DNA from: Paenibacillus sp. BJ-4
GTDB lineage: Bacteria > Bacillota > Bacilli > Paenibacillales > Paenibacillaceae
NCBI RefSeq assembly: GCF_020404765.1
Contig: NZ_JAIVEM010000188.1
Location: 1 to 64,000, forward strand
DNA length: 64,000 bases
Direction: 5' to 3'
Shown: one piece after another, positions 42,549 through 52,339 of the stretch
Layout of the letters: every line of letters begins with the position of its first letter
Position numbering within the stretch: the stretch's first letter is position 1
Program-made: the position numbers and the translations under genes
Notes under the pieces: generated by a model
Database searches by the model: none
The model's input: only the letters and a program-made list of their open reading frames with translations
What the model was told of the DNA's origin: nothing

Positions 42549-43679
42549 CTAGTGCAAGGCTTTCGCCTGCCATGCCTGTTCTACCGGAACGTAAGGATAC
42601 CCCAGATCGCGGGCGACTGCTTCGTAGGTGATATGTCCGTTCAGGACATTGGTACCGCTAAGCAGCGGCTTGCTTCTGCGAAGCGCCTCCTGCACACCCA
42701 GATCCGCGAGTTGGAGAGCATAGGGGAGCGTGGCGTTCGTCAGTGCAAGCGTCGAGGTTTGCGGTACCGCCCCCGGCATGTTCGCTACCGCGTAGTGAAT
42801 GACGCCATGCTTCACATAGGTCGGCTGATCGTGTGTCGTGATGTGGTCAATCGTCTCGACAATACCACCTTGGTCGATGGCGACGTCCACAATCACAGAA
42901 CCAGGCTGCATTGTCTGTACCATGGCCTCCGTGACAAGCCGCGGGGCCTTGGCACCAGTGATCAGGACGGCCCCGATCAGCAAATCGCTTTGTGCGACGG
43001 CTTCAGCAATGTTAGAAGGGGTGGACACCAGCGTATGGAGCTGGTTGCCAAAAATATCATCCAGCTGGCGCAACCGTTGCAGGCTCAGGTCGATCAGGGT
43101 TACATCTGCGCCAAGACCGATGGCGACCTTGGCTGCGTTCGTGCCGACGACCCCTCCACCAATAATAGTCACTTTGCCGCGTTTGACCCCCGGTACGCCT
43201 GCCAGCAGGATGCCTTTGCCGCCCTTTGGCTTTTCCAGCAGCTGCGCTCCAATTTGTACAGCCATTCGACCTGCAACCTCGCTCATCGGAGTGAGCAGCG
43301 GAAGGCTTCCTTCGACGTCTAGTGTTTCATAGGAAATGGCGGTTACACCGTTGTCCGTTAACGCCTGGGCCAGCGCTGGCTCAGCAGCCAGGTGCAGATA
43401 GGTGAACAGAATCAATCCTTGTCGAAAATATCCGTATTCCGAGGCTAGGGGCTCCTTCACCTTAATGATCAGATCAGCCTGGGACCACACATCGGCAGCT
43501 TGCTGCACAATGGTTGCACCCGCAGTGGCATAATCCCCATCGGTAAATCCGCTTTCTATCCCTGCATGACTCTCTACAAACACGTGATGTCCGTGTTGAA
43601 GCATTTGAGCTGCACCTGCAGGGGTCAAAGCCACACGATTTTCATTGTTTTTAATCTCTTTCGGAACCCCAATTTTCAT
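42549..43679 (-). CDS. ald: Alanine dehydrogenase
   Basis: A protein of about 376 residues that interconverts L-alanine and pyruvate plus ammonia with NAD+. The N-terminus MKIGVPKEIKNNENRVALTP is diagnostic. The catalytic-domain segment LFTYLHLAAEP and the nucleotide-binding GGGVVGTNAAKVAIGLGADV follow. ATG 43679 is taken as the start because AGGAGAGG lies 8 bp before it, and its N-terminus then aligns with known Ald proteins. In bacilli the enzyme is used for alanine catabolism and in sporulation. It is divergent from a PucR-type regulator that probably controls it. Confidence 0.96.
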   Translation of the reverse strand: MKIGVPKEIKNNENRVALTPAGAAQMLQHGHHVFVESHAGIESGFTDGDYATAGATIVQQAADVWSQADLIIKVKEPLASEYGYFRQGLILFTYLHLAAEPALAQALTDNGVTAISYETLDVEGSLPLLTPMSEVAGRMAVQIGAQLLEKPKGGKGILLAGVPGVKRGKVTIIGGGVVGTNAAKVAIGLGADVTLIDLSLQRLRQLDDIFGNQLHTLVSTPSNIAEAVAQSDLLIGAVLITGAKAPRLVTEAMVQTMQPGSVIVDVAIDQGGIVETIDHITTHDQPTYVKHGVIHYAVANMPGAVPQTSTLALTNATLPYALQLADLGVQEALRRSKPLLSGTNVLNGHITYEAVARDLGYPYVPVEQAWQAKALH

Positions 43680-43782
43680 TTCGTTCACCTCTCCTAAACA
43701 TAATAGTTATCAACGGAAAATCATTGTTACTCAGGACAGCTATGCTGTTATACTGCTGTTTGCTGGTATTAAATATTACAAA

Positions 43783-43848
43783 AATTGCATTATCATTTTT
43801 GTGCAGGCTGCCGATTAGTTATATGGATTCAAGCTGATAAATGCAATT
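43783..43848. promoter_or_regulatory. Inverted repeat in the ald/adeR intergenic region
   Basis: AATTGCAT (43783-43790) and ATGCAATT (43841-43848) are perfect inverted copies about 50 bp apart, each extended by a partial match (ATC/GAT). Their position between the divergent promoters suits a regulator that loops or binds two half-operators. Assignment to the neighbouring PucR-type protein is inference. Confidence 0.35.
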
Positions 43849-43992
43849 CATGTTAGATTAGGTACAGTTTACAGGGGGATAAGCTCCTTGGCATCATACA
43901 TTTTGTCGGATTATCTGACTTGAAGGCTCGACTTTTTGATGAATATGTGTCATATAATATGACACAAAGACATATACATAAGGAGAATGCTG

Positions 43993-45657
43993 ATGAACGG
44001 TAAAAAAACATTTACCATTGCGGATGTGCTGGAACGTCCTGTTTTCCGGCGAGCCAAGTTGGCGGCCGGGGAGCAGGGCACGAACCGTCGGGTTGGTTGG
44101 GTCCATGTGTTGGAAATCACCAATGTTTCCCCGTTTGTGAGCCGCCATGACCTGATCTTGACGACTGGCCTGTGGCTAACCCGGAAGGGGGAGGAACGCG
44201 CCGAGTATATGGAGCAACTGATCCGCTCGGAAGCGGCGGGATTGTGTGTGGAGCTGGGCACAAGCATTCATGAGATCCCGCCGGAAATTCTGGAGCTGGC
44301 GGAACAACACCATTTTCCGGTCATCGTATTTGAACAGCCCGTGCGTTTTGTAGAAATTACACAAGATATTCATTCCCTTCTTATTAACCGCCATCATGAA
44401 CTTCTAAAAGATCTGGAGCGATTTTCACGCCAGCTTCAGCAGGAAACGCTGCGCAGCACCGATATGAACGCTCTCTTGCGAGTGCTTCATGACTATACCG
44501 CCCGGCAGATCATCTACATGTCCTCCATAGACACCAATCGGTTCGTACCTTCCGTCCAGCCGGATTCAGCGGACCGCATTGCAGATTTTTATGCCAATGA
44601 GGTGGAATCCAGCATGACTGCTGATCGTGAGGGGCACCTGCTGTTTCAGCTGAATGACTCCACTGCCGTCTTGTTTCAGCCTGTTGTATGCTTTGGTCAG
44701 GTGTTTTCCGCTGTAGGATTGGTTCTGCAAGGTGAACCCCCGACAGAAGAAATGTCGCTGCTGCTTGATTACACAGCCAAGGCAGCCGCAACACTGGTGC
44801 TGAGGACACAGTTTCTCGAAGACCGATTATTACGCAACCAGAATGAACTGATTCAGGATGTATTGAACGGACAGCTTCCCAGCGAAGAACAGGCTCAGAC
44901 CCGGATGGGGCTGCGATTGTTATCGAAGGGACAGTATTTATTTTGGGCAGGGGTTATCGAGGTGGAGCATCAGGACAAGGATGTCAGTCAGGTGCGCAAG
45001 GAATCCATCAATCAGGATGTGTTGGTGCTGCTTCGTTCTTTGTTGAAAAAAGAGACGCTGCACAATCTGTTAATGATGAAGGGCAGTCAATGCTACATCC
45101 TTTGTGCCAAGGAGGAATTAACGCTGCGTTCTGTGGCGCAAATGAAAAAAGTGCTTGCCCATACCGTACAATATATTCAGAACTATGCCGCAGGACAGCT
45201 TGACAAGGTGCGCATTCATGCAGGCTTTGGTAAAGTAAGACATCGTATGACAGGAACGGATCGCAGTTTTGAAGAGGCATATCAGGTCATTGAAGTCGCG
45301 CGAAGCGTCCCGGCCATGAAGAATCAGCTGTTTTACGACAGCATCGGAATCTATCAGTTATTGAAGGCGGCACCCAGCATTCCTTTTTTACAAGAGTTTG
45401 TACAGGACCACTTGGGTGGACTGATTGCGCATGATCGTGAGCATCATATGCAGCTGCTGGACACGCTGGATGCCTACTTTCAATGTCATGGCTCCAAGCG
45501 TGATACTGCCGGGATGTTGTACATTCACAGACAAACTCTGTATAATCGGCTGGACAAAATTAATGAAATTGTCGAGGGAAGTTTAGCAGACACGGACACA
45601 CGTCGCTGTCTGGAGATGGCATTACTGGCTCACCGGATGCTGCAGGCTGAAAATTGA
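43993..45657 (+). CDS. adeR: PucR-family regulator, AdeR-like (activator of ald)
   Basis: A protein of about 554 residues. The N-terminal PucR domain covers residues about 10-130 (FTIADVLERPVFRRAKLAAG, then DLILTTGLWL). A GGDEF-like central region follows, and a C-terminal helix-turn-helix of the PucR type (DTAGMLYIHRQTLYNRLDKI). In B. subtilis the PucR-type protein AdeR sits beside ald and activates it in response to alanine; the same divergent arrangement is seen here. ATG 43993 is preferred to 43987 because AGGAG is 7 bp upstream. Confidence 0.87.
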   Translation: MNGKKTFTIADVLERPVFRRAKLAAGEQGTNRRVGWVHVLEITNVSPFVSRHDLILTTGLWLTRKGEERAEYMEQLIRSEAAGLCVELGTSIHEIPPEILELAEQHHFPVIVFEQPVRFVEITQDIHSLLINRHHELLKDLERFSRQLQQETLRSTDMNALLRVLHDYTARQIIYMSSIDTNRFVPSVQPDSADRIADFYANEVESSMTADREGHLLFQLNDSTAVLFQPVVCFGQVFSAVGLVLQGEPPTEEMSLLLDYTAKAAATLVLRTQFLEDRLLRNQNELIQDVLNGQLPSEEQAQTRMGLRLLSKGQYLFWAGVIEVEHQDKDVSQVRKESINQDVLVLLRSLLKKETLHNLLMMKGSQCYILCAKEELTLRSVAQMKKVLAHTVQYIQNYAAGQLDKVRIHAGFGKVRHRMTGTDRSFEEAYQVIEVARSVPAMKNQLFYDSIGIYQLLKAAPSIPFLQEFVQDHLGGLIAHDREHHMQLLDTLDAYFQCHGSKRDTAGMLYIHRQTLYNRLDKINEIVEGSLADTDTRRCLEMALLAHRMLQAEN

Positions 45658-45758
45658 TTCTAAATGACTAGTTCTATTTTCCAATCTGATCATTTACAAT
45701 GCGTGTTAACACTGAGATAATAGAAGAGAGTACGGTAATATCTTGAAAGGGGTTTAAT

Positions 45759-47276
45759 ATGAATATAAAAAAATGGATTGCCATCCCTCTTATTCTGTTA
45801 ATGGTAGCTTTGACAGGTTGTCAGGCAGTAGGTGGATTTGATGTAAGTAAAAGTCTGCTAGGGACACTTGATGTGAAATCTCAGCAGTCAACGGAGAAGA
45901 TATCTCTTAAATTGACTCCGAGAGAAGGAATTACGCAAGGTGATCAGGAAATCATAGATTTGATTAATTCCATTTCGGTAACGGTGGATGAAGCCAAGGT
46001 ACAATCGGAGGAAGTCGCTTCCGCCAAGGGTACATTGCACATCGACAAGTATAATTTGCCGTTTGAGCTTGCTTTGGATCGCCAAGGTATGGCTATTCAA
46101 CTGGAAGGCGCCAAAAAACCTTATTACATACCTTTGAACCCGCAAGAGGGTTTAGAAGGTCTGCCTGCTGGATTTGATCCTTATGTATATTCCAAAGACG
46201 TGAGAGAGCTGACGAAAACAGCTGCGGCACTTATGCTCAAGCATGCTCCTAACCCTTCAACCATCTCTGCAACGTCTGTCACCGAAGAAGTATATGGTGA
46301 AAAGGATAAAGTGAAATTAACTCATTTGCATGCTGAACTTCGTGGCGATGAGCTGGTAGCGCTCGTGAAACCGTTCCTGACCAATCTGGCCAAGGACGAG
46401 GCTGGTTTGAAAGAACTGATCAGTCAAGCTATTGATATGACTAAAAATATCGCTTCCGGTATGAATCTTGAAGGTAGCGATAAAGTAACAGCTGAACTGA
46501 GTGCCAATAAGGAAAAGCTGGTTAATGAGGCTTATACCGAGGTTAAAAAATATTTGGATCTGGCTGTTGCGCAGTATGATGTGGGAGTTAGCACGTTGTA
46601 TGCACAGTCCCCTGAAATTAAAACGGTTCTGAGTGCGAACACGGTGCTGAAAACCGACTCGTATTTTGATGAAAAAGGAAATGTTCGCAAAGCGTCTACA
46701 GACCTGACGGTTGCTTTGCCAGATGTGGAGGGTCTCCCAGTGAAGTCCTTCTCGATTGTGACTGAAGCGCAATCCTGGAACATCAATGGCAGTGTAACGG
46801 CTGACAAAGTTGATATTTCGAATGGTGTTATTGACCTGAATAAACAAGCTGAATTAACACCGGGAGCGACGCTCCGCAATTTTGATGCGAATTCTCCGAT
46901 CTATAATATTTTGAAAAATGATCTGGGAATTACAAAAAAAGAAAAAACCTTTGAACAGTATTATGACTTTTTGGATAATCGTGGAGGCACAACCTTCTTT
47001 GCACTTCGTGAATTGGCAAGCGAGCTGGATGCTGAATTAAAGTGGGATGCAGCTACCAAGCAATATACAGTTGTGGATGATATAACTGGTAAGACACTCA
47101 CGCTGAAAAGCGGGTCCAAACAAGCTACACTGGATGGAAGCCCGTTGACGTTGCCACAAGCTCCATATGTGGATCGTTTTGGATATCTGAATGTCCCTTT
47201 CAAAACGGTTGCCGAGGCGCTGGGCGCTACTGTAACTCGTAACAGTGATGGGGGATATACACTGAAACGCGATTAA
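45759..47276 (+). CDS. Lipoprotein with C-terminal copper-amine-oxidase-N-like (stalk) domain
   Basis: 505 residues. The signal peptide ends at the lipobox LTGC (Cys21). The body (about 30-375) is a lysine- and leucine-rich soluble domain that I do not recognise. The C-terminal 100 residues have the paired hydrophobic pattern of the copper amine oxidase N-terminal-like domain common in Paenibacillus surface proteins (FFALRELASELDAELKWDAA and YLNVPFKTVAEALGATVTRN). These domains have no known copper role outside amine oxidases and probably bind cell-surface polymer. GAAAGGGG precedes ATG 45759. Confidence 0.82.
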   Translation: MNIKKWIAIPLILLMVALTGCQAVGGFDVSKSLLGTLDVKSQQSTEKISLKLTPREGITQGDQEIIDLINSISVTVDEAKVQSEEVASAKGTLHIDKYNLPFELALDRQGMAIQLEGAKKPYYIPLNPQEGLEGLPAGFDPYVYSKDVRELTKTAAALMLKHAPNPSTISATSVTEEVYGEKDKVKLTHLHAELRGDELVALVKPFLTNLAKDEAGLKELISQAIDMTKNIASGMNLEGSDKVTAELSANKEKLVNEAYTEVKKYLDLAVAQYDVGVSTLYAQSPEIKTVLSANTVLKTDSYFDEKGNVRKASTDLTVALPDVEGLPVKSFSIVTEAQSWNINGSVTADKVDISNGVIDLNKQAELTPGATLRNFDANSPIYNILKNDLGITKKEKTFEQYYDFLDNRGGTTFFALRELASELDAELKWDAATKQYTVVDDITGKTLTLKSGSKQATLDGSPLTLPQAPYVDRFGYLNVPFKTVAEALGATVTRNSDGGYTLKRD

Positions 47277-47346
47277 AAGGAAATTCCACATATCTGTCTC
47301 CAGCAGCACTGCTGGTGCATAGAGGAATATGCCAGGAATGGACACA

Positions 47347-47381
47347 GGAACCGGCCCGTTTGAAGGGTCGGTTTCTTTTTT
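47347..47381 (+). terminator. Terminator of the stalk-domain lipoprotein gene
   Basis: The stem GAACCGGCCC with GGGTCGGTTTC around GTTTGAA is followed by a T-run. Confidence 0.85.
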
Positions 47382-47442
47382 TGCATATCCTTACGAATCC
47401 AATCTATCGTAGGATAAGGAAACGTTCTCAGAAAACGATTTA

Positions 47443-47456
47443 AATAAGCGCTTACA
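47443..47456. promoter_or_regulatory. Putative cre site upstream of the galactokinase-family gene
   Basis: AATAAGCGCTTACA matches TGWAANCGNTNWCA except at the first two bases and has the perfect core TAAGCGCTTA. It could also be bound by another LacI-family protein, since AAGCGCTT is a general core for that family. Confidence 0.5.
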
Positions 47457-47576
47457 GATTAAAATAGTACCCTATTTTTGTACAGGGAAAATTGAGATAA
47501 TCATAGTGTTATTGTGCTATTTATATATTTGCGGTCAGGCGACCGGTAGAATCACCTACAATAGGGGGATATAACG

Positions 47577-48875
47577 ATGAAAGATATGGAACTGTTGAAT
47601 TCTAGTGAGGGACGAATTGTACTTGCCCGACTGTATGGTCAGGAGCAGGTTTCAGAGCAAACGACGCGATATCAATCACTTATACAAGCGTACCGTAAGC
47701 ACTTCGGCGTCGGGGATATTGAATGGTTTAGTGCTCCGGGGCGATGTGAAATTGGAGGAAATCATACAGACCACAATCACGGGAAGGTGCTGGCAGGCAG
47801 TATTACACTTGATACCATCGCTGTAGCTGCTAAAGTGGAGGAGCCTGTAATTACGTTCTATTCCGAAGGTTACAAAACGAAATACGTTATTGATTTAAAC
47901 GACTTGTCGCCACGACCGGAGGAGGATGATGGTACGATGCTTTTGGTCCGCGGTATTGCCGCTGGCTTGCTCGAATTTGGCTATCGTATCGGAGGATTCC
48001 AAGCTTATATATCAAGCAATGTGTTCTCTGCTTCAGGGTTAAGCTCTTCCGCTTCGTTTGAAATGCTGATATGTACTATAATCAGCCATTTTTATAATGA
48101 AGGGGCGTTGGATGCTGTCGCCAAATCCAAAATCGGTCAATACGCTGAAAATTGCTACTGGAACAAGCCGTCGGGTCTGCTTGACCAAATGGCTTGCGCA
48201 TATGGGGGATTGGTTGCCATTGATTTTGTAAACCCCAAGGAACCGATCATAAATCCAGTTCATTGGAATTTTCAGCAAAACGGATATTCTCTGGTTATCG
48301 TAAATACAGGTGGAGATCATGCTGATTTAACGGATGATTACGCGGCGGTGCCCAACGAAATGCGTGCAGTGGCTCAGTCCTTAGGTGCTTCTGTTTGCCG
48401 TGATTTATCGCCAGAGGATCTGTATGCCAACCTCAAAATGGTCAGGGAAAAAGCAGGAGATCGTGCAGTGCTGCGTGCGTTGCATTTTTTTGAAGAAAAT
48501 CAGCGTGTAGATGAACAGGTAAAGGCGCTGGAGGAGGGACGTTTTTCTGATTTCTTGAGGCTTGTTGCCGAGTCTGGTAATTCTTCATGGAAATGGCTTC
48601 AAAACGTATATAGAAGTGGGATTGACCGAGAACAGGACGTATCCGTTGCGCTTGCATTAACCGAAATGTATTTGAAATCAATAGATGACAGCGCATGTAG
48701 GGTACATGGTGGCGGCTTTGCTGGAGTTATTTTGACGATTCTTCCCAATGATCGTGTTGTTGATTACAAGGCGTGGATCAGCGGAATGTTGGAAACTTCA
48801 GTACTCGTTGTCAACGTTCGTGAGCATGGTGCCGTTAATGTAAGTAATTTGATTCATGCGGCGAAGAAGGATTGA
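47577..48875 (+). CDS. galK: Galactokinase-family GHMP kinase
   Basis: 432 residues, slightly longer than the usual 390 of GalK. It has the galactokinase signature APGRCEIGGNHTDHNHGKV, the ATP-binding GHMP motif VFSASGLSSSASFEMLI and the C-terminal RVHGGGFAGVILTIL. It would phosphorylate galactose at C1 for the Leloir pathway. No galE or galT is adjacent, and the extra length together with the GNHTDHN variant leaves room for a different sugar. A cre-like site lies 120 bp upstream. AGGGGGA precedes ATG 47577. Confidence 0.85.
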   Translation: MKDMELLNSSEGRIVLARLYGQEQVSEQTTRYQSLIQAYRKHFGVGDIEWFSAPGRCEIGGNHTDHNHGKVLAGSITLDTIAVAAKVEEPVITFYSEGYKTKYVIDLNDLSPRPEEDDGTMLLVRGIAAGLLEFGYRIGGFQAYISSNVFSASGLSSSASFEMLICTIISHFYNEGALDAVAKSKIGQYAENCYWNKPSGLLDQMACAYGGLVAIDFVNPKEPIINPVHWNFQQNGYSLVIVNTGGDHADLTDDYAAVPNEMRAVAQSLGASVCRDLSPEDLYANLKMVREKAGDRAVLRALHFFEENQRVDEQVKALEEGRFSDFLRLVAESGNSSWKWLQNVYRSGIDREQDVSVALALTEMYLKSIDDSACRVHGGGFAGVILTILPNDRVVDYKAWISGMLETSVLVVNVREHGAVNVSNLIHAAKKD

Positions 48876-48937
48876 AAATGAAGCCATCGTTGTTCGGACC
48901 TCAGGAGTTCTTGCGAATTATTGACTATACTAGACAG

Positions 48938-48977
48938 TCGAAGACTTTAGCCCATGGGTTAAAGTCTTCGTTCTTTT
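48938..48977 (+). terminator. Terminator after the galactokinase gene
   Basis: CGAAGACTTTA (48939-48949) pairs with TAAAGTCTTCG (48960-48970), and TTCTTTTT follows. Confidence 0.9.
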
Positions 48978-49043
48978 TGGACGATGCAGCCCAGGCTTGC
49001 GGTATAATAGAGTATGGAAGTTCTAATGAAGGAGGGCCTATTC

Positions 49044-49961
49044 ATGGCTATGTACCCGTCCTGGTCCTATTCGCAATCTAGGGCCCAAACGTTCGATGAA
49101 TGCCTACGCAAATACTATTACCATTATTACGGCTCGCATAACGGCTGGAACCCTGCACAGGGCAGTGAAGAGCAGGTTACGTTGTATCGGCTCAAGCAGC
49201 TGAGCAATTTATATATTTTATTTGGGAATATCACGCATCAAATGTGTGAATCAGTCATACGTGGTTGGATGGAAAAGGGTGCGATTCCGCGTACAGCATA
49301 CCTGGAGACAGCGATGAAAAACATGCTGAATGACAGCTACAAGGAATCGCTGCAACGTGAGCTATGGCAGCAAGATCCCAAAAATCGAATCATGCTCGCT
49401 GAAATTTATTATGATGACGAAGTGCTGCCGGAACGGATTGCCCGGATTAAGGAGCGACAGCATGCGGTGGTACACAATCTGTACCGTACTGCGGTTTGGC
49501 GTGAGCTGCAGCAGGGTGAGGCTCGAATCGTTGAGGTGGAGAAGTGGGATACGATGCTGCTTCATGAGACGAAGGTATATGTCAAAATGGATTTGCTCTA
49601 CCGCAGAGGGAACGGAGATATGGTTATCGTCGATTGGAAGACAGGCAAGGAAGGCGACTTCTCAGACCAGTTATTTTTGTATGCTTCCTATGTGCAGGAG
49701 CATTATCAGCTTCCTCTGGAGAAGATCGAGGTACGTGTAGAATATTTGATGACCGGAGAGCATGAAGTGTACCATCCTACACAGGAGGATATTGACAAGG
49801 TGGTTGGCAATGTCGGGCGGTACATCGAGGAAATGAAGTCCTGTCTCGATGACGATTATTATAATCGTCCGAAACCGGAGTCTTTTTTCACCCCGATGCC
49901 TTCACGCAGATCTTGTGGCGGCTGTAATTTTCGGGAGGTATGCAAGTACCGCGCGGTGTGA
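49044..49961 (+). CDS. Cas4/RecB-like PD-(D/E)XK nuclease with Fe-S cysteine motif
   Basis: 305 residues, starting at ATG 49044 after GGAGGG. The nuclease core shows VDWKTGKE (motifs II-III, catalytic Asp and Lys) and a following helix FLYASYVQEHYQLP of the RecB-type motif IV region. One cysteine lies near the N-terminus (FDECLRKYYYHYYG) and three at the C-terminus in CGGCNFREVC. This spacing is that of the [4Fe-4S] clamp in AddB and Cas4 nucleases. No cas, addA or addB gene is nearby. It probably acts on DNA ends in repair, but the partner is unknown. Confidence 0.85.
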   Translation: MAMYPSWSYSQSRAQTFDECLRKYYYHYYGSHNGWNPAQGSEEQVTLYRLKQLSNLYILFGNITHQMCESVIRGWMEKGAIPRTAYLETAMKNMLNDSYKESLQRELWQQDPKNRIMLAEIYYDDEVLPERIARIKERQHAVVHNLYRTAVWRELQQGEARIVEVEKWDTMLLHETKVYVKMDLLYRRGNGDMVIVDWKTGKEGDFSDQLFLYASYVQEHYQLPLEKIEVRVEYLMTGEHEVYHPTQEDIDKVVGNVGRYIEEMKSCLDDDYYNRPKPESFFTPMPSRRSCGGCNFREVCKYRAV

Positions 49962-50194
49962 AATATGGTTTTTACCTGATCAGGCTCTATTCGAGAAAAT
50001 CCGGGGACGGTGACGATGGGAAGCACCGTCCGCCTGCGTAGTGGCGCTATAGGTATCTTTTAGATTCAGCATATATATTAAAATTCATATGGCAAATCTA
50101 CAATTCTCTCATGTTTTGAAATCGCTTTCTAATTTAGAGGATACGAGGTATGATAAGGGTATTATTGGAAAAGTTGAAGGAGGAAATTAGGGAG

Positions 50195-50854
50195 ATGACG
50201 GGTATGGGACATACACGTGTTCTTTTTCAGGGGGATTCCATCACAGATGGAGGAAGAGGGCGGAATGAGGATGCGAACCATTGGCTGGGTCAGAGCTATG
50301 TGTATCTGATCGCAGGTGCACTGGGGAGCCGTTTGAGTGCTACGCAGCCGGAATTTGTGAACCGGGGGATTTCGGGGGATCGGGTTTCGGATTTGTATGC
50401 ACGCTGGAATGAAGATACGTTTAGCCTGAAGCCGGACCTGCTCAGTATTCTGATCGGAGTGAACGATGCCTGGCGAATCGTGGAGCAGGAGCCGTCCGGT
50501 GTAACAGACCGATTTGAACGGGCCTATCGCCACATTTTGGAGGAAACGCGTGAAGTGCTGCCCGATATCGGACTGGTGCTATGTGAGCCGTTTATCTTAA
50601 AAACGGGAGCTACCGAAGCACGGTGGGACATTTGGCAGGAAAAAATAACGGGCTATCAGCGGCTCGTACGTCAGCTTGCAGACGAGTTTGGAGCCGTATT
50701 TGTGCCGCTCCAAAGCCTGTTGAATGAGGCTGCTACCAAGGCTGACGCTTCCTATTGGCTGCATGATGGGGTTCATCCGACAGCTACTGGACACCAGTTG
50801 ATAGCCGATCAATGGATAGATATCGTGCAGAAGAGTTCGCTGGCGATCCGCTAA
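50195..50854 (+). CDS. SGNH/GDSL-type hydrolase (esterase/lipase)
   Basis: About 219 residues. Block I is VLFQGDSITDGGRGR with the nucleophilic Ser. Block II Gly lies in VNRGISGDRVSDLYARW, and block III is LLSILIGVNDAWR with the oxyanion Asn. Block V is DGVHPTATGHQLIADQW with the catalytic Asp-X-X-His. No signal peptide is present, so it is probably cytoplasmic, deacetylating or de-esterifying a carbohydrate or lipid. The start is uncertain: ATG 50195 is 11 bp from AAGGAGG, while ATG 50150 would add 15 residues. Confidence 0.87.
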   Translation: MTGMGHTRVLFQGDSITDGGRGRNEDANHWLGQSYVYLIAGALGSRLSATQPEFVNRGISGDRVSDLYARWNEDTFSLKPDLLSILIGVNDAWRIVEQEPSGVTDRFERAYRHILEETREVLPDIGLVLCEPFILKTGATEARWDIWQEKITGYQRLVRQLADEFGAVFVPLQSLLNEAATKADASYWLHDGVHPTATGHQLIADQWIDIVQKSSLAIR

Positions 50855-50995
50855 TATGATGAATCATAGTCTACTCCTTGTCATTTTTGGGTAATACACG
50901 ATTATGGACATACTTACTTATATTATGCTTCCATCCAAAAATGATTGCTACAAGGGGGTGCTTCTTGCTCCGGCATAGACGGGGTAAGGCAGGCT

Positions 50996-52339
50996 ATGGA
51001 AACGATAAATATCATTCTGGTTATTTTACTTATTGCATTGACTGCTTTTTTTGTAGCTTCGGAGTATTCCATTATTCGTGTGCGGGTATCTCGTATCAAT
51101 CAGCTGGCCTCCGAAGGCAACAAAAATGCGAAAGCTGTCAAAAATATTTTGTCTCGGCTGGACGAGTATTTATCCGCTTGTCAGCTCGGAACGACATTGA
51201 CCTCCATGGGCGCTGGGCTGGCTGGGGGAGTCCACCGTTGAGAAGCTGCTGCATCCCCTGTTTGTACTGGCGCATATTCCGGCTGGCCTGACAGGAGTGC
51301 TGTCCTTTTTGCTGGCTTTTCTGATTTTGACCTATTTCGAGGTGGTCGTAGGAGAACTGGTGCCCAAAACATTTGCCATACAGATTGCTGAACCGATGGC
51401 TTTGTTTTTCGCCCGTCCGATTACGATATTCTATAAAATGACGTATCCCCTGAATTGGCTGCTCAGCCGTTCTTCACGTGTCATTACGGGACTTTTCGGG
51501 CTGAAAAAGGTATCTGAGGAAGATGCTGCGCTCAGTGAAGCAGACTTCGTTTGGCGTTATCCGAGGGCTTTCGTAGTGGTGAAATCACGCCCACAGAATA
51601 TCGTTATCTGAACAATGTGTTTGATTTTGACGACCGTGCAGCACAGGAGATTATGGTACCGCGTATCCACATCCGCTCCATCTCTCATCAAGCAACGGTG
51701 GACGAATTTATGGAGCTGATCGAGGACAAGGTCTATAATTTTCTGCCTGTAGCTGAAAACGGGGACCGGGATCGAATTATCGGGATGATCCGCGTCAAGG
51801 AAGCTCTGCATGATTTGGCGCGAGGCCACAGCACAGGGAATACAGCAATGTCTCCCTATATTCACCCGGTGCTTCAGGTGATTGAAACGATGCAGGCCCG
51901 GGATCTGTTAATTCAGATGCAAAAACAGCGTATTCCTGTAGCGGTGCTGGTGGACGAATACGGCGGAACGTCCGGGCTGGTCACACTGGAGGATATTATG
52001 GAGGAGATTATTGGGGATATTCCTTCCTATACCGATACCGAACCCCCCGCTGCCTTAACCCCGCTCATTACCAAAACAGATGATCATCGCTACATACTCA
52101 AGTCACAGGCGCTTATTCATGAGGTCAATCGGCGTTTGGAGACTGATATTGAGGCCGGGGATGTATATACGATTGGCGGCTGGATGCTGTCCGAGCGTTT
52201 TGATATCCAGCAAGGCGAGAAGTTGACCCTTGGATTATGGGAGTTTACCGTGCTGGAAAAAAACAGTCACCAAATAGACATAATTGAAGCGGTCAAGAAA
52301 AAAGTCGCTCAACAGGAAAATGACATTAATTCCGAATAA
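50996..52339 (+). pseudogene. HlyC/CorC-type membrane protein (CNNM + CBS domains), broken by two frameshifts
   Basis: The product reads as one protein of about 447 residues only if the frame is shifted twice. Frame 1 (50996 to about 51217) gives the first membrane segments (ILVILLIALTAFFVASEYSI). Near 51218 one extra base is present; skipping it gives WLGESTVEKLLHPLF. Frame 2 (51219 to about 51544) carries TYFEVVVGELVPKTFAIQ. Near 51543-51545 one base is missing, after which frame 3 gives LRLALSEGFRSGEITPTEY and the CBS pair (VLVDEYGGTSGLVTLEDIM) plus the C-terminal CorC/HlyC domain. The intact family consists of membrane proteins implicated in Mg2+/Co2+ handling. Either a pseudogene or sequencing errors. 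Confidence 0.85.

Noticed and set aside
42552..43322. Long open frame of 256 codons opposite ald
   Set aside because: It is a shadow of the clearly identified alanine dehydrogenase frame; it has no ribosome site and an Arg-, Cys- and His-rich composition.
49044..49961. Cas4 as a sign of a CRISPR locus
   Set aside because: No repeat-spacer array and no other cas gene could be seen anywhere in the window.
50996..52339. Programmed ribosomal frameshifting in the CorC/HlyC-type gene
   Set aside because: Two shifts in opposite senses would be needed, and neither position has a clear slippery heptamer with a stimulating structure.
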